Source of the DNA: Rheinheimera sp.
GTDB taxonomy: Bacteria > Pseudomonadota > Gammaproteobacteria > Enterobacterales > Alteromonadaceae
Assembly (NCBI GenBank): GCA_003482455.1
Contig: DMYW01000026.1
Span: 61,623-125,622 of the forward strand
DNA length: 64,000 nucleotides
Reading direction: 5' to 3'
A program made the translations under genes and the position numbers. This document shows, one piece after another, positions 8,595 to 17,636 of the stretch. The notes under the pieces are model-generated. The model did not search any database. It saw only the letters and a list, made by a program, of their open reading frames with translations, and was not told the origin of the DNA. Every line of letters begins with the position of its first letter. The stretch's first letter is position 1.

Positions 8595-11500
8595 TTGTCT
8601 GACACTGAATCGCTGGAACATCTGAAATTCGACAACGTGCGAGATGAACGCCGCGCGCCATCGAGCAAGCCTGATCACACGCCTGTAGAGGCTAAAGGTC
8701 CGCGCCGCAGTTTAATTCCGGTGCTGTTGTTGCAATTGTTGGCGGCGGCTGGCGTGCTAACCGCCTTTGAAATGCATACCGCCTATTACAGCAGTAAACC
8801 GATTGCCGAATACGCCAAAACCCTGACGTATCAGCTACAACAAGGCCCAGCGCAACGGATTGTGTATCCTGAATCAGGCCCATTTGATGAACGCCACGGC
8901 TACACCAAACTGCCGCTGTTGCTGCCGCGCTTGCAAGAGCGTGGATTTAATATCATCAGCCAAGCCGAATTTTCACCAGCGTTGCAGAACTATACATTGC
9001 AGGGCTTTTTCCCACCTTATCGCGAGAAAGTGCAATCAGGACTGTATTTAGCCGACTGTCGCAACGAAACGATTTTTGATTTTAACTATCCGCAACGCGT
9101 GTACACCAAACCTCAAGAAATCCCATTGGTGGTTGCACACAGCCTGCTGTTTATCGAAAACCGTAACCTATTAAAAATTCCTGCCACAGCCAACCCAGTG
9201 ATGGATTGGCCACGTTTTGTGATGGCGGCGCTCAGTCAAGTTGGGAAAGTGTTATCGGTCGGGGGGCAAAGTGCCGGTGGCTCGACACTCGCCACCCAAA
9301 TCGAGAAGTTTCGTCACTCCCCGATGGGATTAACCCAAAGCTTTCGCGACAAAGCGGTGCAAATCGTCTCTGGCACTGTGCGGGTGTACCAACACGGTAC
9401 TAACACCAAAGGCATGCGTACACGCATTCTGCAGGATTACCTCAATACGGTACCGCTTTCATCGGCACCAGGTCATGGCGAAGTTCATGGCATAGGTGAT
9501 GGTCTACAGGCCTGGTTTGGCACTGATTTTCGCCGAGCCAATCAGCTGCTCAGTGCCCCGGTTGAAGAATCCACTCGCGCCGAGCGGGCGGCATATTTCC
9601 GCCAAATTTTATCGTTGATGATCGCGCAGCGCCGTCCGTCATATTACCTATTGCAAGGCCATGACGACCTAGAACAGCTAACCGACAGCCATATTCGCCT
9701 ACTTGGCCGTGCCGGTGTGATCGACGCCACTTTGCGCGATGACGCATTGGCGCAACGGCTGCAATTCAAAGCGCCTGAATCGGACAAAGCAAAAGTTGAA
9801 CAAGACAGTCGCAAAGGCATTAACGCCGCTCGTTTACGACTAGCAAACTTGTTGGATCAATCGCTGTATGATTTAGACCGCTTGGACTTAAACGCTCACA
9901 GCACGCTGCACAAAGACTTACAGCAAAAAGTCAGCGCCTATTTAAAAAGCTTGGCTAACCCAGAGACCGCGGCCAAATACGGTTTGATTGGTGAACGTCT
10001 GTTATCGCCACAAGGCACCGATGACGTCTTGTATACTTTTACCCTGTTTGAAAAAACCGCCGACGGCAACCGTGTGCGGGTCCAAACGGACAGTACCGAC
10101 CAACCGTTTGACTTAAACGAACATTCAAAACTTGAGCTAGGTTCAACTGCTAAGCTGCGCGTGCTGTCAACCTATTTGGAAATCGTCGCCGAATTGCACA
10201 CAAGTTTGGTCGATGAATTACCAGATACCTTAATGACGATGGAGATCGCGCCTAATGATCACATCACTCGTTGGGCCGCCAATTATTTGGTCTCAGCACA
10301 AGATCGCAGTTTGCCGGCCATGCTGGAAGCGGCGTTAGATCGCACCTATTCCGCCTCGCCAGGCGAGCGTTTTTTCACCGGCGGTGGCTTGCAAGTGTTT
10401 AACAACTTCAACAAAGATGAAGACGGCAAAGTGCCGACCGTGCGCCAATCATTACAAAACTCGCATAACTTGCCGTTTGTGCGTTTGATGCGCGATATCG
10501 TTGCTTATTCAAGCAGTTATCAAACCACCGGCAGTTCGTCGCTGCTGCTTCTTAATGACAAAGATAAAAAACGTGAAGAATATTTGCGCAAGTTTGTCGA
10601 CAAAGAAGGCAGCGAATTTATGCATCGTTTCTGGCGCAAGTACCAGAAGAAGACGCTGGAAGAACGCCTCGATTCGATGTTTGACGGTTTAAAACAAACA
10701 CCGGATCGCATCGCCGCAGTGCATCGTTATTTGCTGCCGGATGCGGACTACGCCAGCTTTGCCAAGTTCTTGCAGGAAAAGTTGCCGGATGAAACCGAAC
10801 TAACCCAAGCCAAGATGCAGGATATGTACAACAAGTACGGTCCTGGTAAATTTAGTTTACCCGATCAAGGTTACATCGCAGGCGTCCACCCACTGGAACT
10901 GTGGGTGCTCAGTTATATGAACTCGCATCCAGACGCTGGCTTTAAAGACGCAGTCGCCGCCAGCGCCGAGCAGCGTCAACAGGTATATCGTTGGTTGTTT
11001 AAAACCAGCAATCGTAGCGCCCGCGATGCCCGTATTCGCATCATGCTGGAAGTGGAAGCCTTCACCGAAATTCATCAGCGCTGGCAACGGTTGGGCTATC
11101 CGTTTGACCACTTGGTGCCGTCTCTGGGTACTGCGTTGGGTAGCTCTGGTGACCGTCCAGCGGCACTGGCAGAACTTATTGGGATCATCCAAAACGATGG
11201 TGTGCGCCTGCCGACAATCCGCATCGATAGCCTGCATTTTGCATCCAATACCCCATACGATACATCACTGCTCTTTAACGCCAGCCCTGGTGAGCGAGTA
11301 ATGCGCCCTGAAGTAGCTCGAGCACTGAAAAAAGCGCTTGGCTTGGTCGTTGCTGACGGTACTGCTCGTCGCTTAAACGGCAGCTTTAACCACAAAGATG
11401 GCACGCCACTGCTGATCGGCGGAAAAACGGGTACAGGTGATAACCGCATAGCAACACAAGTGGTGCGCGGCAAAAAAGTCGCATCGACCGCGACCAGCCG

Positions 11501-11684
11501 CACAGCAACCTTCGTGTTTTATCTTGGTGACAATTATTTTGGTACCCTAACCGCATTTGTCCCAGGCAAAGGCGCGGATGACTTTAGTTTCACCTCGGCG
11601 CTGCCACTGCAGGTGCTCAAAGGCATGGCGCAAATACTGCAGCCATACGTCAATAAAGACAGCTCGATGTGTAGCGCAAAATAA
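8595..11684 (+). CDS. Divergent class A penicillin-binding protein (GT51 plus transpeptidase)
   Basis: 1029 residues. An N-terminal cytoplasmic stretch of about 37 residues and one membrane anchor (SLIPVLLLQLLAAAGVLTAF) precede a GT51 glycosyltransferase domain with the catalytic Glu at about 188 (IENRNLL), GGSTLATQ at 228 and GEVHGIGDGLQAWFG. The transpeptidase domain has all three motifs: STAK near 517, SHN near 623 and KTGT near 944. Such enzymes polymerise and cross-link peptidoglycan in the periplasm. The distance from SHN to KTG (about 320 residues) is well above the usual, because of a helical insert. TTG 8595 is preferred over TTG 8568 for its CGGAA seven bases upstream. Confidence 0.85.
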   Translation: MSDTESLEHLKFDNVRDERRAPSSKPDHTPVEAKGPRRSLIPVLLLQLLAAAGVLTAFEMHTAYYSSKPIAEYAKTLTYQLQQGPAQRIVYPESGPFDERHGYTKLPLLLPRLQERGFNIISQAEFSPALQNYTLQGFFPPYREKVQSGLYLADCRNETIFDFNYPQRVYTKPQEIPLVVAHSLLFIENRNLLKIPATANPVMDWPRFVMAALSQVGKVLSVGGQSAGGSTLATQIEKFRHSPMGLTQSFRDKAVQIVSGTVRVYQHGTNTKGMRTRILQDYLNTVPLSSAPGHGEVHGIGDGLQAWFGTDFRRANQLLSAPVEESTRAERAAYFRQILSLMIAQRRPSYYLLQGHDDLEQLTDSHIRLLGRAGVIDATLRDDALAQRLQFKAPESDKAKVEQDSRKGINAARLRLANLLDQSLYDLDRLDLNAHSTLHKDLQQKVSAYLKSLANPETAAKYGLIGERLLSPQGTDDVLYTFTLFEKTADGNRVRVQTDSTDQPFDLNEHSKLELGSTAKLRVLSTYLEIVAELHTSLVDELPDTLMTMEIAPNDHITRWAANYLVSAQDRSLPAMLEAALDRTYSASPGERFFTGGGLQVFNNFNKDEDGKVPTVRQSLQNSHNLPFVRLMRDIVAYSSSYQTTGSSSLLLLNDKDKKREEYLRKFVDKEGSEFMHRFWRKYQKKTLEERLDSMFDGLKQTPDRIAAVHRYLLPDADYASFAKFLQEKLPDETELTQAKMQDMYNKYGPGKFSLPDQGYIAGVHPLELWVLSYMNSHPDAGFKDAVAASAEQRQQVYRWLFKTSNRSARDARIRIMLEVEAFTEIHQRWQRLGYPFDHLVPSLGTALGSSGDRPAALAELIGIIQNDGVRLPTIRIDSLHFASNTPYDTSLLFNASPGERVMRPEVARALKKALGLVVADGTARRLNGSFNHKDGTPLLIGGKTGTGDNRIATQVVRGKKVASTATSRTATFVFYLGDNYFGTLTAFVPGKGADDFSFTSALPLQVLKGMAQILQPYVNKDSSMCSAK

Positions 11685-11690
11685 GTATAA

Positions 11691-11720
11691 GGCCAGCAGA
11701 GATGCTGGCCTTTTGCTTTT
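11691..11720 (+). terminator. Intrinsic terminator of the penicillin-binding protein gene
   Basis: GGCCAGCA and TGCTGGCC make a perfect 8-bp stem with a four-base loop, followed by TTTTGCTTTT. It lies directly behind the stop codon. Confidence 0.88.
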
Positions 11721-12205
11721 CACGGGATAACGCGTTTCAGTTCAACCCAATAAAAGCCTGGATGTGCGGTGTTTATTGCCGCGCAAGGCGTCATGCCGCA
11801 TTGCCGAACCAACCGTTTGGCGGCGTGATTGTCTGGGTGCATTTGGCTGTAAAAATGATGAATGCCCATGGCCATTAAGGTATCCATCCATAACAAAAAA
11901 GCCTGTTTCGCCACTCCGCGCGCTTGCTGCTGTGGCAGCAACATAATACCAAGTTCAGCCTGCGATGAGTGCCAATCAATGGCGGTCGCAGAAAGCAGTC
12001 CAAATGGCTGCTGCGTCAGCGGATCGATAGCCACCCAATAGGTATAACGGGGTTGGGGTTGTTGCGTAACCTTGAGCATCCGACTCAGCAGGTGTGATGG
12101 GTCAAGTGTCGCAGCGCCTTGGATAAACTGCGTCTGCTTTGCATCGGCATACAGCTGCTGCAACAACGGCGCATCAGCTGTTGATATCGGGCGAAGTTGG
12201 ATCAT
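11720..12205 (-). CDS. GNAT family N-acetyltransferase
   Basis: 161 residues, full GNAT fold: N-terminal IQLRPISTADAPLLQQLY, acetyl-CoA region around the QQQARGVAKQAF segment (the usual Q/R-x-x-G-x-G/A loop), and a C-terminal strand FYWVELKRV, resembling the RimJ/RimL-like branch that acetylates N-termini or small substrates. The substrate is unknown. Its ATG overlaps the TGA of the upstream methyltransferase (ATGA), so the two are translationally coupled. In this context it could modify or protect against a peptide product of the borosin-like locus; that is inference only. Confidence 0.88.
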   Translation of the reverse strand: MIQLRPISTADAPLLQQLYADAKQTQFIQGAATLDPSHLLSRMLKVTQQPQPRYTYWVAIDPLTQQPFGLLSATAIDWHSSQAELGIMLLPQQQARGVAKQAFLLWMDTLMAMGIHHFYSQMHPDNHAAKRLVRQCGMTPCAAINTAHPGFYWVELKRVIP

Positions 12206-12987
12206 TGAGACTGTAGCTGCTTGAGGCGGGCCATCATCGCCTGATTGGGTTGCAAAGGTTGTGCTGGTGGTATCACTAAGGTACTTTTTAAATTCAATGT
12301 CGCATGCACAAGTTCGGACAGGGCCATGGTGTCTCGACGAACGTTCAAAAACGGCAAACTTGCCGCTTCATAGACAACAACCGGATGGTCAGCGGGGTAC
12401 CATTGCTGTAAATGTTCCACCAACACTTGGATCAATGCCGATTGGCTTTGTAACTGGCTTAGCGTGATGTCGCCCGCCAACGCCACTTGCCACAATACCA
12501 AATACGCTGTCACATCAATCGTCCGCCGATAAAACAGCAATTGGCTTGCTTCCATATAACAACAGCCCACCTTAGCTGGGTCTATCTGCAAGTCGGCGTG
12601 TAAACAATCTGCGGCGCTGATCCCAGGTTCCATCTGAGCGACATAGCCTTCTTCTCGCGCTGCTCGTATGGCCATCTCCGCGACTTGCGCGAATACACCA
12701 GGATGCCCATAAAAAGCCGCGACAACTTTTTTGCCAAGCCGCACCTGTGCTAGCAATTGATCAACCATTTGCTGGTAAGTTTGGCTGCGAGGTTTGCCTT
12801 GCTGATACAAAGGCGCGAAAGATTCCAGTGATGGATTTAGCGAGCGTAACCATTGTTCGGTCAGCGCATCGGTCACCGCCGCAAAAACCACATCTGCATC
12901 GGCAATAAACGCTTGGCAACGTGGTGTCAGGTGTGCCCCCAACATAATTCCGGTGCCCACGACGACCAGCTGTCCTTGGACTTGCAT
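12202..12987 (-). CDS. Borosin-type peptide alpha-N-methyltransferase (tetrapyrrole methylase fold)
   Basis: 261 residues, SAM-dependent methyltransferase of the corrin/porphyrin methylase fold: VVGTG at the N-terminus, FYGHPGVFA near 92-100, and MEPGISAADCLHADL near 138. It matches the borosin methyltransferases, not CobA/CysG-type enzymes. Tyr61, Arg67 and Tyr71 match, with a constant offset of five, the catalytic Tyr66, Arg72 and Tyr76 of fungal OphMA as I remember them. No precursor is fused to it, as in split borosins such as SonM of Shewanella. AAGGGAAG lies before the start. Divergent to the candidate precursor at 13147 and coupled to the GNAT gene downstream. Confidence 0.82.
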   Translation of the reverse strand: MQVQGQLVVVGTGIMLGAHLTPRCQAFIADADVVFAAVTDALTEQWLRSLNPSLESFAPLYQQGKPRSQTYQQMVDQLLAQVRLGKKVVAAFYGHPGVFAQVAEMAIRAAREEGYVAQMEPGISAADCLHADLQIDPAKVGCCYMEASQLLFYRRTIDVTAYLVLWQVALAGDITLSQLQSQSALIQVLVEHLQQWYPADHPVVVYEAASLPFLNVRRDTMALSELVHATLNLKSTLVIPPAQPLQPNQAMMARLKQLQSQ

Positions 12988-13069
12988 CGCTATCTTCCCT
13001 TGGTGTACATCAGGCTAAACTAGCAGCTTTCATTTTACAAAAGAAGTATTTACAGATAGTCTGGGTAAA

Positions 13070-13096
13070 TTGGCATCTGCAAAAAAGCAGTATATG
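13070..13096 (+). promoter_or_regulatory. Possible promoter of the candidate borosin precursor
   Basis: TTGGCA (13070-13075) and TATATG (13091-13096) are spaced by 15 bases, slightly short. Between them CTGC-A6-GCAG forms a small hairpin (13077-13090). The 159-base divergent region holds both start regions; boxes are only moderately good. Confidence 0.35.
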
Positions 13097-13146
13097 ACGC
13101 AGGCCGCTACGACCTTTTTTCATCCCATCCAATGGAGTCAAGGATT

Positions 13147-13407
13147 ATGTCGAACGTCATTAGCATGCTGGTCACTATGGCCCAAAGCCCTGTCCTCGAA
13201 CACGAACAACAACAGTGGCTTGATAACCTAGCTCAAGCGGCGGCTTTACCTGCCGAACAAATCGCGGCGATGCAACAACAAGAACTTGAACAACTGCTGG
13301 GCTCGGTGCAACTGCACAAAGGTGGCTGTTTTATGATTATCGCTCCCGATGTACCTGAAGAGCCGGATGAAAGCGAAGAAGAACCTGAGTCAAAAGTTCG
13401 CCACTAA
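13147..13407 (+). CDS. Candidate split-borosin precursor peptide, 86 aa
   Basis: Residues 1-53 are helical and Gln/Leu/Ala rich (LPAEQIAAMQQQELEQLLGS), like the borosin binding domain of SonA-type precursors, where the pattern is LT-x-EQ-x-x-A followed by an acidic helix. A Gly-Gly (59-60) precedes a hydrophobic segment CFMIIA (61-66), the likely core, then a Pro/Glu/Asp-rich tail to residue 86. SonA ends soon after a similar hydrophobic stretch, so the acidic tail is a difference. ATG 13147 has TGGAG nine bases upstream; ATG 13132 lacks a site. Divergent from the methyltransferase; no other family explains it. Role as methylation substrate is inferred. Confidence 0.72.
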   Translation: MSNVISMLVTMAQSPVLEHEQQQWLDNLAQAAALPAEQIAAMQQQELEQLLGSVQLHKGGCFMIIAPDVPEEPDESEEEPESKVRH

Positions 13408-13417
13408 GCACTGAACA

Positions 13418-15208
13418 ATGAAATTATCTGCTGTCTTTTTATGCTGTTCACTGGCTTTGTTGAGTCCGGTTGTCTGGTCGCAACAAAGCACAACGGAACA
13501 ACTACAAGCGGCAGATAATGTTCGAACCTCTGATCGCCAGCAATTCAATGACATACTGCAACGTCTGCAGCAAGCCCGACAAGAAATGTCGCAGGCAGAT
13601 GCTGATTATCTGGATTTCTTGGTTGCGTTTCGCGATAACCTTGAAGGGAAACACGAACAGGCCATTAGCGTGTTACAGCGCTTGGTGGATGGCCATACTC
13701 AGCTAGAGTTGCGCTTTCGTGCCGCCATTACCCTAGCGCAAACGCAAATTATGCGTCGCCAATTTGTTGAAACCTTTACTGTGTTGGCACAGGCGCTGAA
13801 TTGGTTGGATCAAATTCCTAATCCGGCGATCCGTACCGAAGGCCTGCTGGCTGCTGCAAATATCTATTCTGAAGCAGGTTTGTTTGACCAAAGCTTGTCT
13901 TATCTGGATATGCTGGACCAAATCAGCGTCACGCCCCGCAGTCAATGTATCGGCCAAATTCTGCGCTTGCAAAACCAGCGGCTATCGGGGATGCAAATTA
14001 ATCAAGCGACGGCTGATAAAATATTGACCCTTTGTCAGGACGCCAATCAGCCGCTATTTACTGGTTTTGCCGGGCTGCAAGTGCTTTACGGCCATTTACA
14101 ACAGCAAAATCCAGAACAGATGTTGCAACAGGCCAATCAACTGGCGGCATTGATTGAACAAGCCGCCTACCCACGTTTGAGCGTAGAATTCTTCCAATTA
14201 AAAGCCACCGCGGAATTTCAAACTGGCCGCATCGCTGAAGCCGAATTGAGCTTGCAGCAATTGCTCGAAAATGCCAAACATGCCCCACAAAGTACCCCAG
14301 CCGTCGCTGGCTACAAACTCGCGGCAGAATTAGCGGCACAACAAGGCGATTACAAAAAAGCCTTTAGCATGCATCAAGAATACAGCAATGCAGAGCAAGC
14401 GTTACGCGATGATAAATCTCTAAAACTGTTAGCCTATCAGCTGGCAAAAGTCGAAATGCTGAAAAAAGATCAGCAGCTCAGTTTGATGCAAGAGCAAATC
14501 CGAACCGCTGACTTACAAAATTTGTTAAGCGAAGAACAAGCCTGGCGCAACCGCGTATTGCTCATTGCCGCCAGCTCGTTGGTTTTAGTACTAATCGTAT
14601 GGTTAATGCGTTTACTGCGTCGACATCGCTTTTATAAAATCGCGGCGGAAAATGACAGCCTGACGTCAATTAGCAACCGCTTCCATTTCGAACAGCAATT
14701 CAATCGAGCCCTTAAACGCTGTAAACAGCAAAACGCCTCGATTGGTTTGATTGTTTTTGACCTCGATCATTTCAAGCAAATTAATGACCAATATGGACAT
14801 GAAGCCGGTGACAAAGCGCTGCAAGCTGCCGTCAACATCTGCAATCACTTTATCCGCAGCGGCGACATTTTTGGTCGAATTGGCGGCGAAGAATTTGCCA
14901 TTGCCTTACCGGACTGCCAGCCAGACAAAGTGCTGATGATGGCGGAAATTTGCCGAGATGCCATTGAGCAACTGGATTGCAGTGATATAGCACCGCAGTT
15001 ACAGATGACGGCGAGTTTTGGGGTAAGCCACCATCTAAATGCAGGTTACCAAGCGGCGGATATGCTGCGCCAAGCTGACCAAGCCTTGTACTTGGCCAAA
15101 TATCATGGGCGTAATCGCGTCGAAACCTACGACCGGATGAGTGCAAGTACAGAATCAACAGCAATGCCTAGCAACACTCACGATGATGACCTGGTGATGC
15201 CCTCATAG
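13418..15208 (+). CDS. Periplasmic TPR sensor diguanylate cyclase
   Basis: 596 residues: signal peptide (ends near VVWSQ), a periplasmic helical region of TPR-like repeats to about 370, a membrane helix (VLLIAASSLVLVLIVWLM) and a cytoplasmic GGDEF domain. The active site is GGEEF and the product-inhibition site RSGD lies five residues before it, so it should make c-di-GMP with feedback control. It begins 10 bp after the candidate precursor with no clear ribosome site, suggesting co-transcription and perhaps coupling. Converges with the GGDEF-EAL gene, one base apart. Confidence 0.9.
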   Translation: MKLSAVFLCCSLALLSPVVWSQQSTTEQLQAADNVRTSDRQQFNDILQRLQQARQEMSQADADYLDFLVAFRDNLEGKHEQAISVLQRLVDGHTQLELRFRAAITLAQTQIMRRQFVETFTVLAQALNWLDQIPNPAIRTEGLLAAANIYSEAGLFDQSLSYLDMLDQISVTPRSQCIGQILRLQNQRLSGMQINQATADKILTLCQDANQPLFTGFAGLQVLYGHLQQQNPEQMLQQANQLAALIEQAAYPRLSVEFFQLKATAEFQTGRIAEAELSLQQLLENAKHAPQSTPAVAGYKLAAELAAQQGDYKKAFSMHQEYSNAEQALRDDKSLKLLAYQLAKVEMLKKDQQLSLMQEQIRTADLQNLLSEEQAWRNRVLLIAASSLVLVLIVWLMRLLRRHRFYKIAAENDSLTSISNRFHFEQQFNRALKRCKQQNASIGLIVFDLDHFKQINDQYGHEAGDKALQAAVNICNHFIRSGDIFGRIGGEEFAIALPDCQPDKVLMMAEICRDAIEQLDCSDIAPQLQMTASFGVSHHLNAGYQAADMLRQADQALYLAKYHGRNRVETYDRMSASTESTAMPSNTHDDDLVMPS

Positions 15209-15209
15209 T

Positions 15210-17633
15210 CTATACCAACGTCAGAAAGCCGTCGGGGACCTTGTTTTGCAAGAATTCATCAAGTTGCTGGTCATTGAGTGGACGCGCAAAATAATAGCCT
15301 TGGCCAAAATCGCATTTGTGTTGTTTTAGCACCTGCAATTGCGCCCGATTTTCGACCCCTTCAGCCACCACAACCAGCTCAAGTTTTTGCACCATCGCAA
15401 TGGTCGAGATAATGATTTGATAATCAGCATCGTTTTCTAACATACCAAAAACAAACGACTTATCGATTTTGATCACATCGACTGGCATTTGTTTTAGATA
15501 ACTCAAAGACGAATAGCCAGTGCCAAAATCATCGATGGAAAAATAGAAACCGAGCGCTTTAAGCTGCCGCATCATGGTTAGGGTCTGCTCGATATTTTTG
15601 ACCAAGGTACGTTCGGTCAGTTCTAACTCAAAGTGATTGCCAGGCAAACTAAACTCATCGACTAACCCCGCCAGCACTACCGGCAAATTCGGATCAAGGA
15701 ACTGCCCTGCCGACAGGTTGATGGATAACTTGATGTGGCGATAGCCGCGTCGCACCAACTCTGACACTTGTTCAAAACAACGCCGGAACATCCAATAACC
15801 GACTTCCACCATTTGGGAAGAGTTTTCCAAGACGCCAATAAATTCATCCGGACCAACAACGCCTCTGGTTGGATGATGCCAACGCAATAACGCCTCGAAA
15901 CCAGATAAACGTCCGCTGGCTAACTCAATTTGCGGCTGAAACACCAAATCAAACTGATGCAATTTGATCGCATCTTTAAGTTCGCTTTCCAACTGCAGTC
16001 GATTGGCCAAGCGCTGGAACATTTGTTGGTCATAGCCGGTGAATAAGCCTCGGCCCCGCTCCTTCGCATCGTACATGGCGATATCGGCTTGCCGGATCAG
16101 ATCATCGGCTTGGGTCTCTGGACTTGAAGCTATCGACATCCCAATACTGGCCGAAACATAAAATAACTGATGATTCAATTCGATAGGCTGCTGAAATTCC
16201 GTCAATATTTGTTCGGCGAGCTTCACTGCGATGTCAACAGGATGAACCTCAGTGATCACGACCACAAACTCATCACCGCCAAAACGACACGCCAAATCGA
16301 CAGGTCTAATACTGCGGCGGATCCGTGTAGCCGCTTCAATCAGTAATTGATCACCTGCGGCATGACCCTGGGTATCGTTGATTTTCTTAAAGTCGTCTAA
16401 GTCGAGAAACAACACGGCAACTTGGCCTGGACTGGTATAGAGCGCTTGCAGGGCCTTTTTCAGATTGAATTGCAGCATATTGCGATTCGGCAACCCTGTT
16501 AGCAAATCGTACATCGCGATGTTTTCAAGCTCACGGGTGTTTTGCTCGATGGTTGCGTGCAGTTGCTCTAATTCAACCGATAACTGCTCTGCCGATCGAC
16601 CTAGAACATCGAGTTCATCACTGAGCAACAAAGGTTCACTGCGCGCTTTTTCACGAAACTCGGCAAATTGTCGCTGCGCTAATAACGGCAGATGACGAGC
16701 CATTTTCAGCAAACGGTGACTCAAGCGTAAGGTGCTGAAATAAATAACTGCCGCGATAATTAAAAAACTGCTGAGCGCAAATAACACCATCTGTTGCTGG
16801 TACTTTTGCTTGGCTCGCGCGAACCCACTAATGTCATCGACCAAGGCCAAATAATAGCCGTGACCAGAACTGACCAGCGGTAAAAAGCTAATTAGGTAAT
16901 GCTGATCGCCTTGGCGGATCGGTAAACCGCGTTCAATCGCTTGGCTAACAGTTGCATCGACTGGGATGCCGGCAAACACACTCGCCATGGTGTTGGCATT
17001 GGACAGCGACATTAAGCGCAGCTCACGCGCCGATTTTTGTAAGTCACCATCAATTCGAACGATCGCAACTTCCGAACCGACACCTTGTTTGAGCGAAGAC
17101 AACATATCCAACAAGGTCGTCGTCATCGCAACGACCGCGACCTCTCCGCTTTGATTCTGGACTGGCAGCATCACCACTTTCACGCATTGGTCTTGGCAGA
17201 CAATTTCACTAAATGGTTGGAGCTCGGTGAGGACTTGCGACACGGTTTGACGAATACGGCCAGGTACTGCTGGTGAAGAGGCTTGAAGCAAATTACCTTT
17301 GCGGTCAAATAACCATAAGTTTTCGACATTTAGATGTAGCGAAATAGTGTCAAAATGTTCGGCTAAAGCGCCGGCAAAACCCTGAAAATTCGGTTGGTTA
17401 CGAATGTCGGCCATTTCACTAAACGACTCTAACCAACTGCGCAGCTGATTTTCGAGCAGCTGGTTCAAATGTTCAAATTGCTGTTGGCGCAATGACAATT
17501 GTTTTTCTTGCTGCATGCGAAAATCTTGTTCCATTTTCAGCCATGCAAAGCTGGTTAATGTCACGGACATCACCAGCAAAGCGCTGATGGTTAAAATCAA
17601 GATTTTCCATGGAAGACTAACAAATGGCCGCAT
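15210..17633 (-). CDS. Membrane-bound GGDEF-EAL protein
   Basis: 807 residues. A membrane helix near 10-30, a periplasmic sensor of about 230 residues, a second helix (ALSSFLIIAAVIYFSTL), then GGDEF and EAL domains. GGDEF is intact with an I-site RPVD five residues before. The EAL domain keeps FEALLRW, ELTERTL, IDDFGTGYSSL, VIKIDKSF and VVAEGVE, so phosphodiesterase activity is expected; which activity dominates is unknown. Last gene of a three-gene unit behind a barrel protein and a PstS-like protein, which may feed it a periplasmic signal (inference). The start is ATG directly after the barrel gene, three bases apart. Confidence 0.93.
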   Translation of the reverse strand: MRPFVSLPWKILILTISALLVMSVTLTSFAWLKMEQDFRMQQEKQLSLRQQQFEHLNQLLENQLRSWLESFSEMADIRNQPNFQGFAGALAEHFDTISLHLNVENLWLFDRKGNLLQASSPAVPGRIRQTVSQVLTELQPFSEIVCQDQCVKVVMLPVQNQSGEVAVVAMTTTLLDMLSSLKQGVGSEVAIVRIDGDLQKSARELRLMSLSNANTMASVFAGIPVDATVSQAIERGLPIRQGDQHYLISFLPLVSSGHGYYLALVDDISGFARAKQKYQQQMVLFALSSFLIIAAVIYFSTLRLSHRLLKMARHLPLLAQRQFAEFREKARSEPLLLSDELDVLGRSAEQLSVELEQLHATIEQNTRELENIAMYDLLTGLPNRNMLQFNLKKALQALYTSPGQVAVLFLDLDDFKKINDTQGHAAGDQLLIEAATRIRRSIRPVDLACRFGGDEFVVVITEVHPVDIAVKLAEQILTEFQQPIELNHQLFYVSASIGMSIASSPETQADDLIRQADIAMYDAKERGRGLFTGYDQQMFQRLANRLQLESELKDAIKLHQFDLVFQPQIELASGRLSGFEALLRWHHPTRGVVGPDEFIGVLENSSQMVEVGYWMFRRCFEQVSELVRRGYRHIKLSINLSAGQFLDPNLPVVLAGLVDEFSLPGNHFELELTERTLVKNIEQTLTMMRQLKALGFYFSIDDFGTGYSSLSYLKQMPVDVIKIDKSFVFGMLENDADYQIIISTIAMVQKLELVVVAEGVENRAQLQVLKQHKCDFGQGYYFARPLNDQQLDEFLQNKVPDGFLTLV

Positions 17634-17636
17634 GCA

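Noticed and set aside
12202..12987. Cobalamin or siroheme biosynthesis methylase
   Set aside because: The fold is shared, but the Tyr-Arg-Tyr triad and adjacent small precursor fit borosin enzymes, and no cob or cys genes are near.
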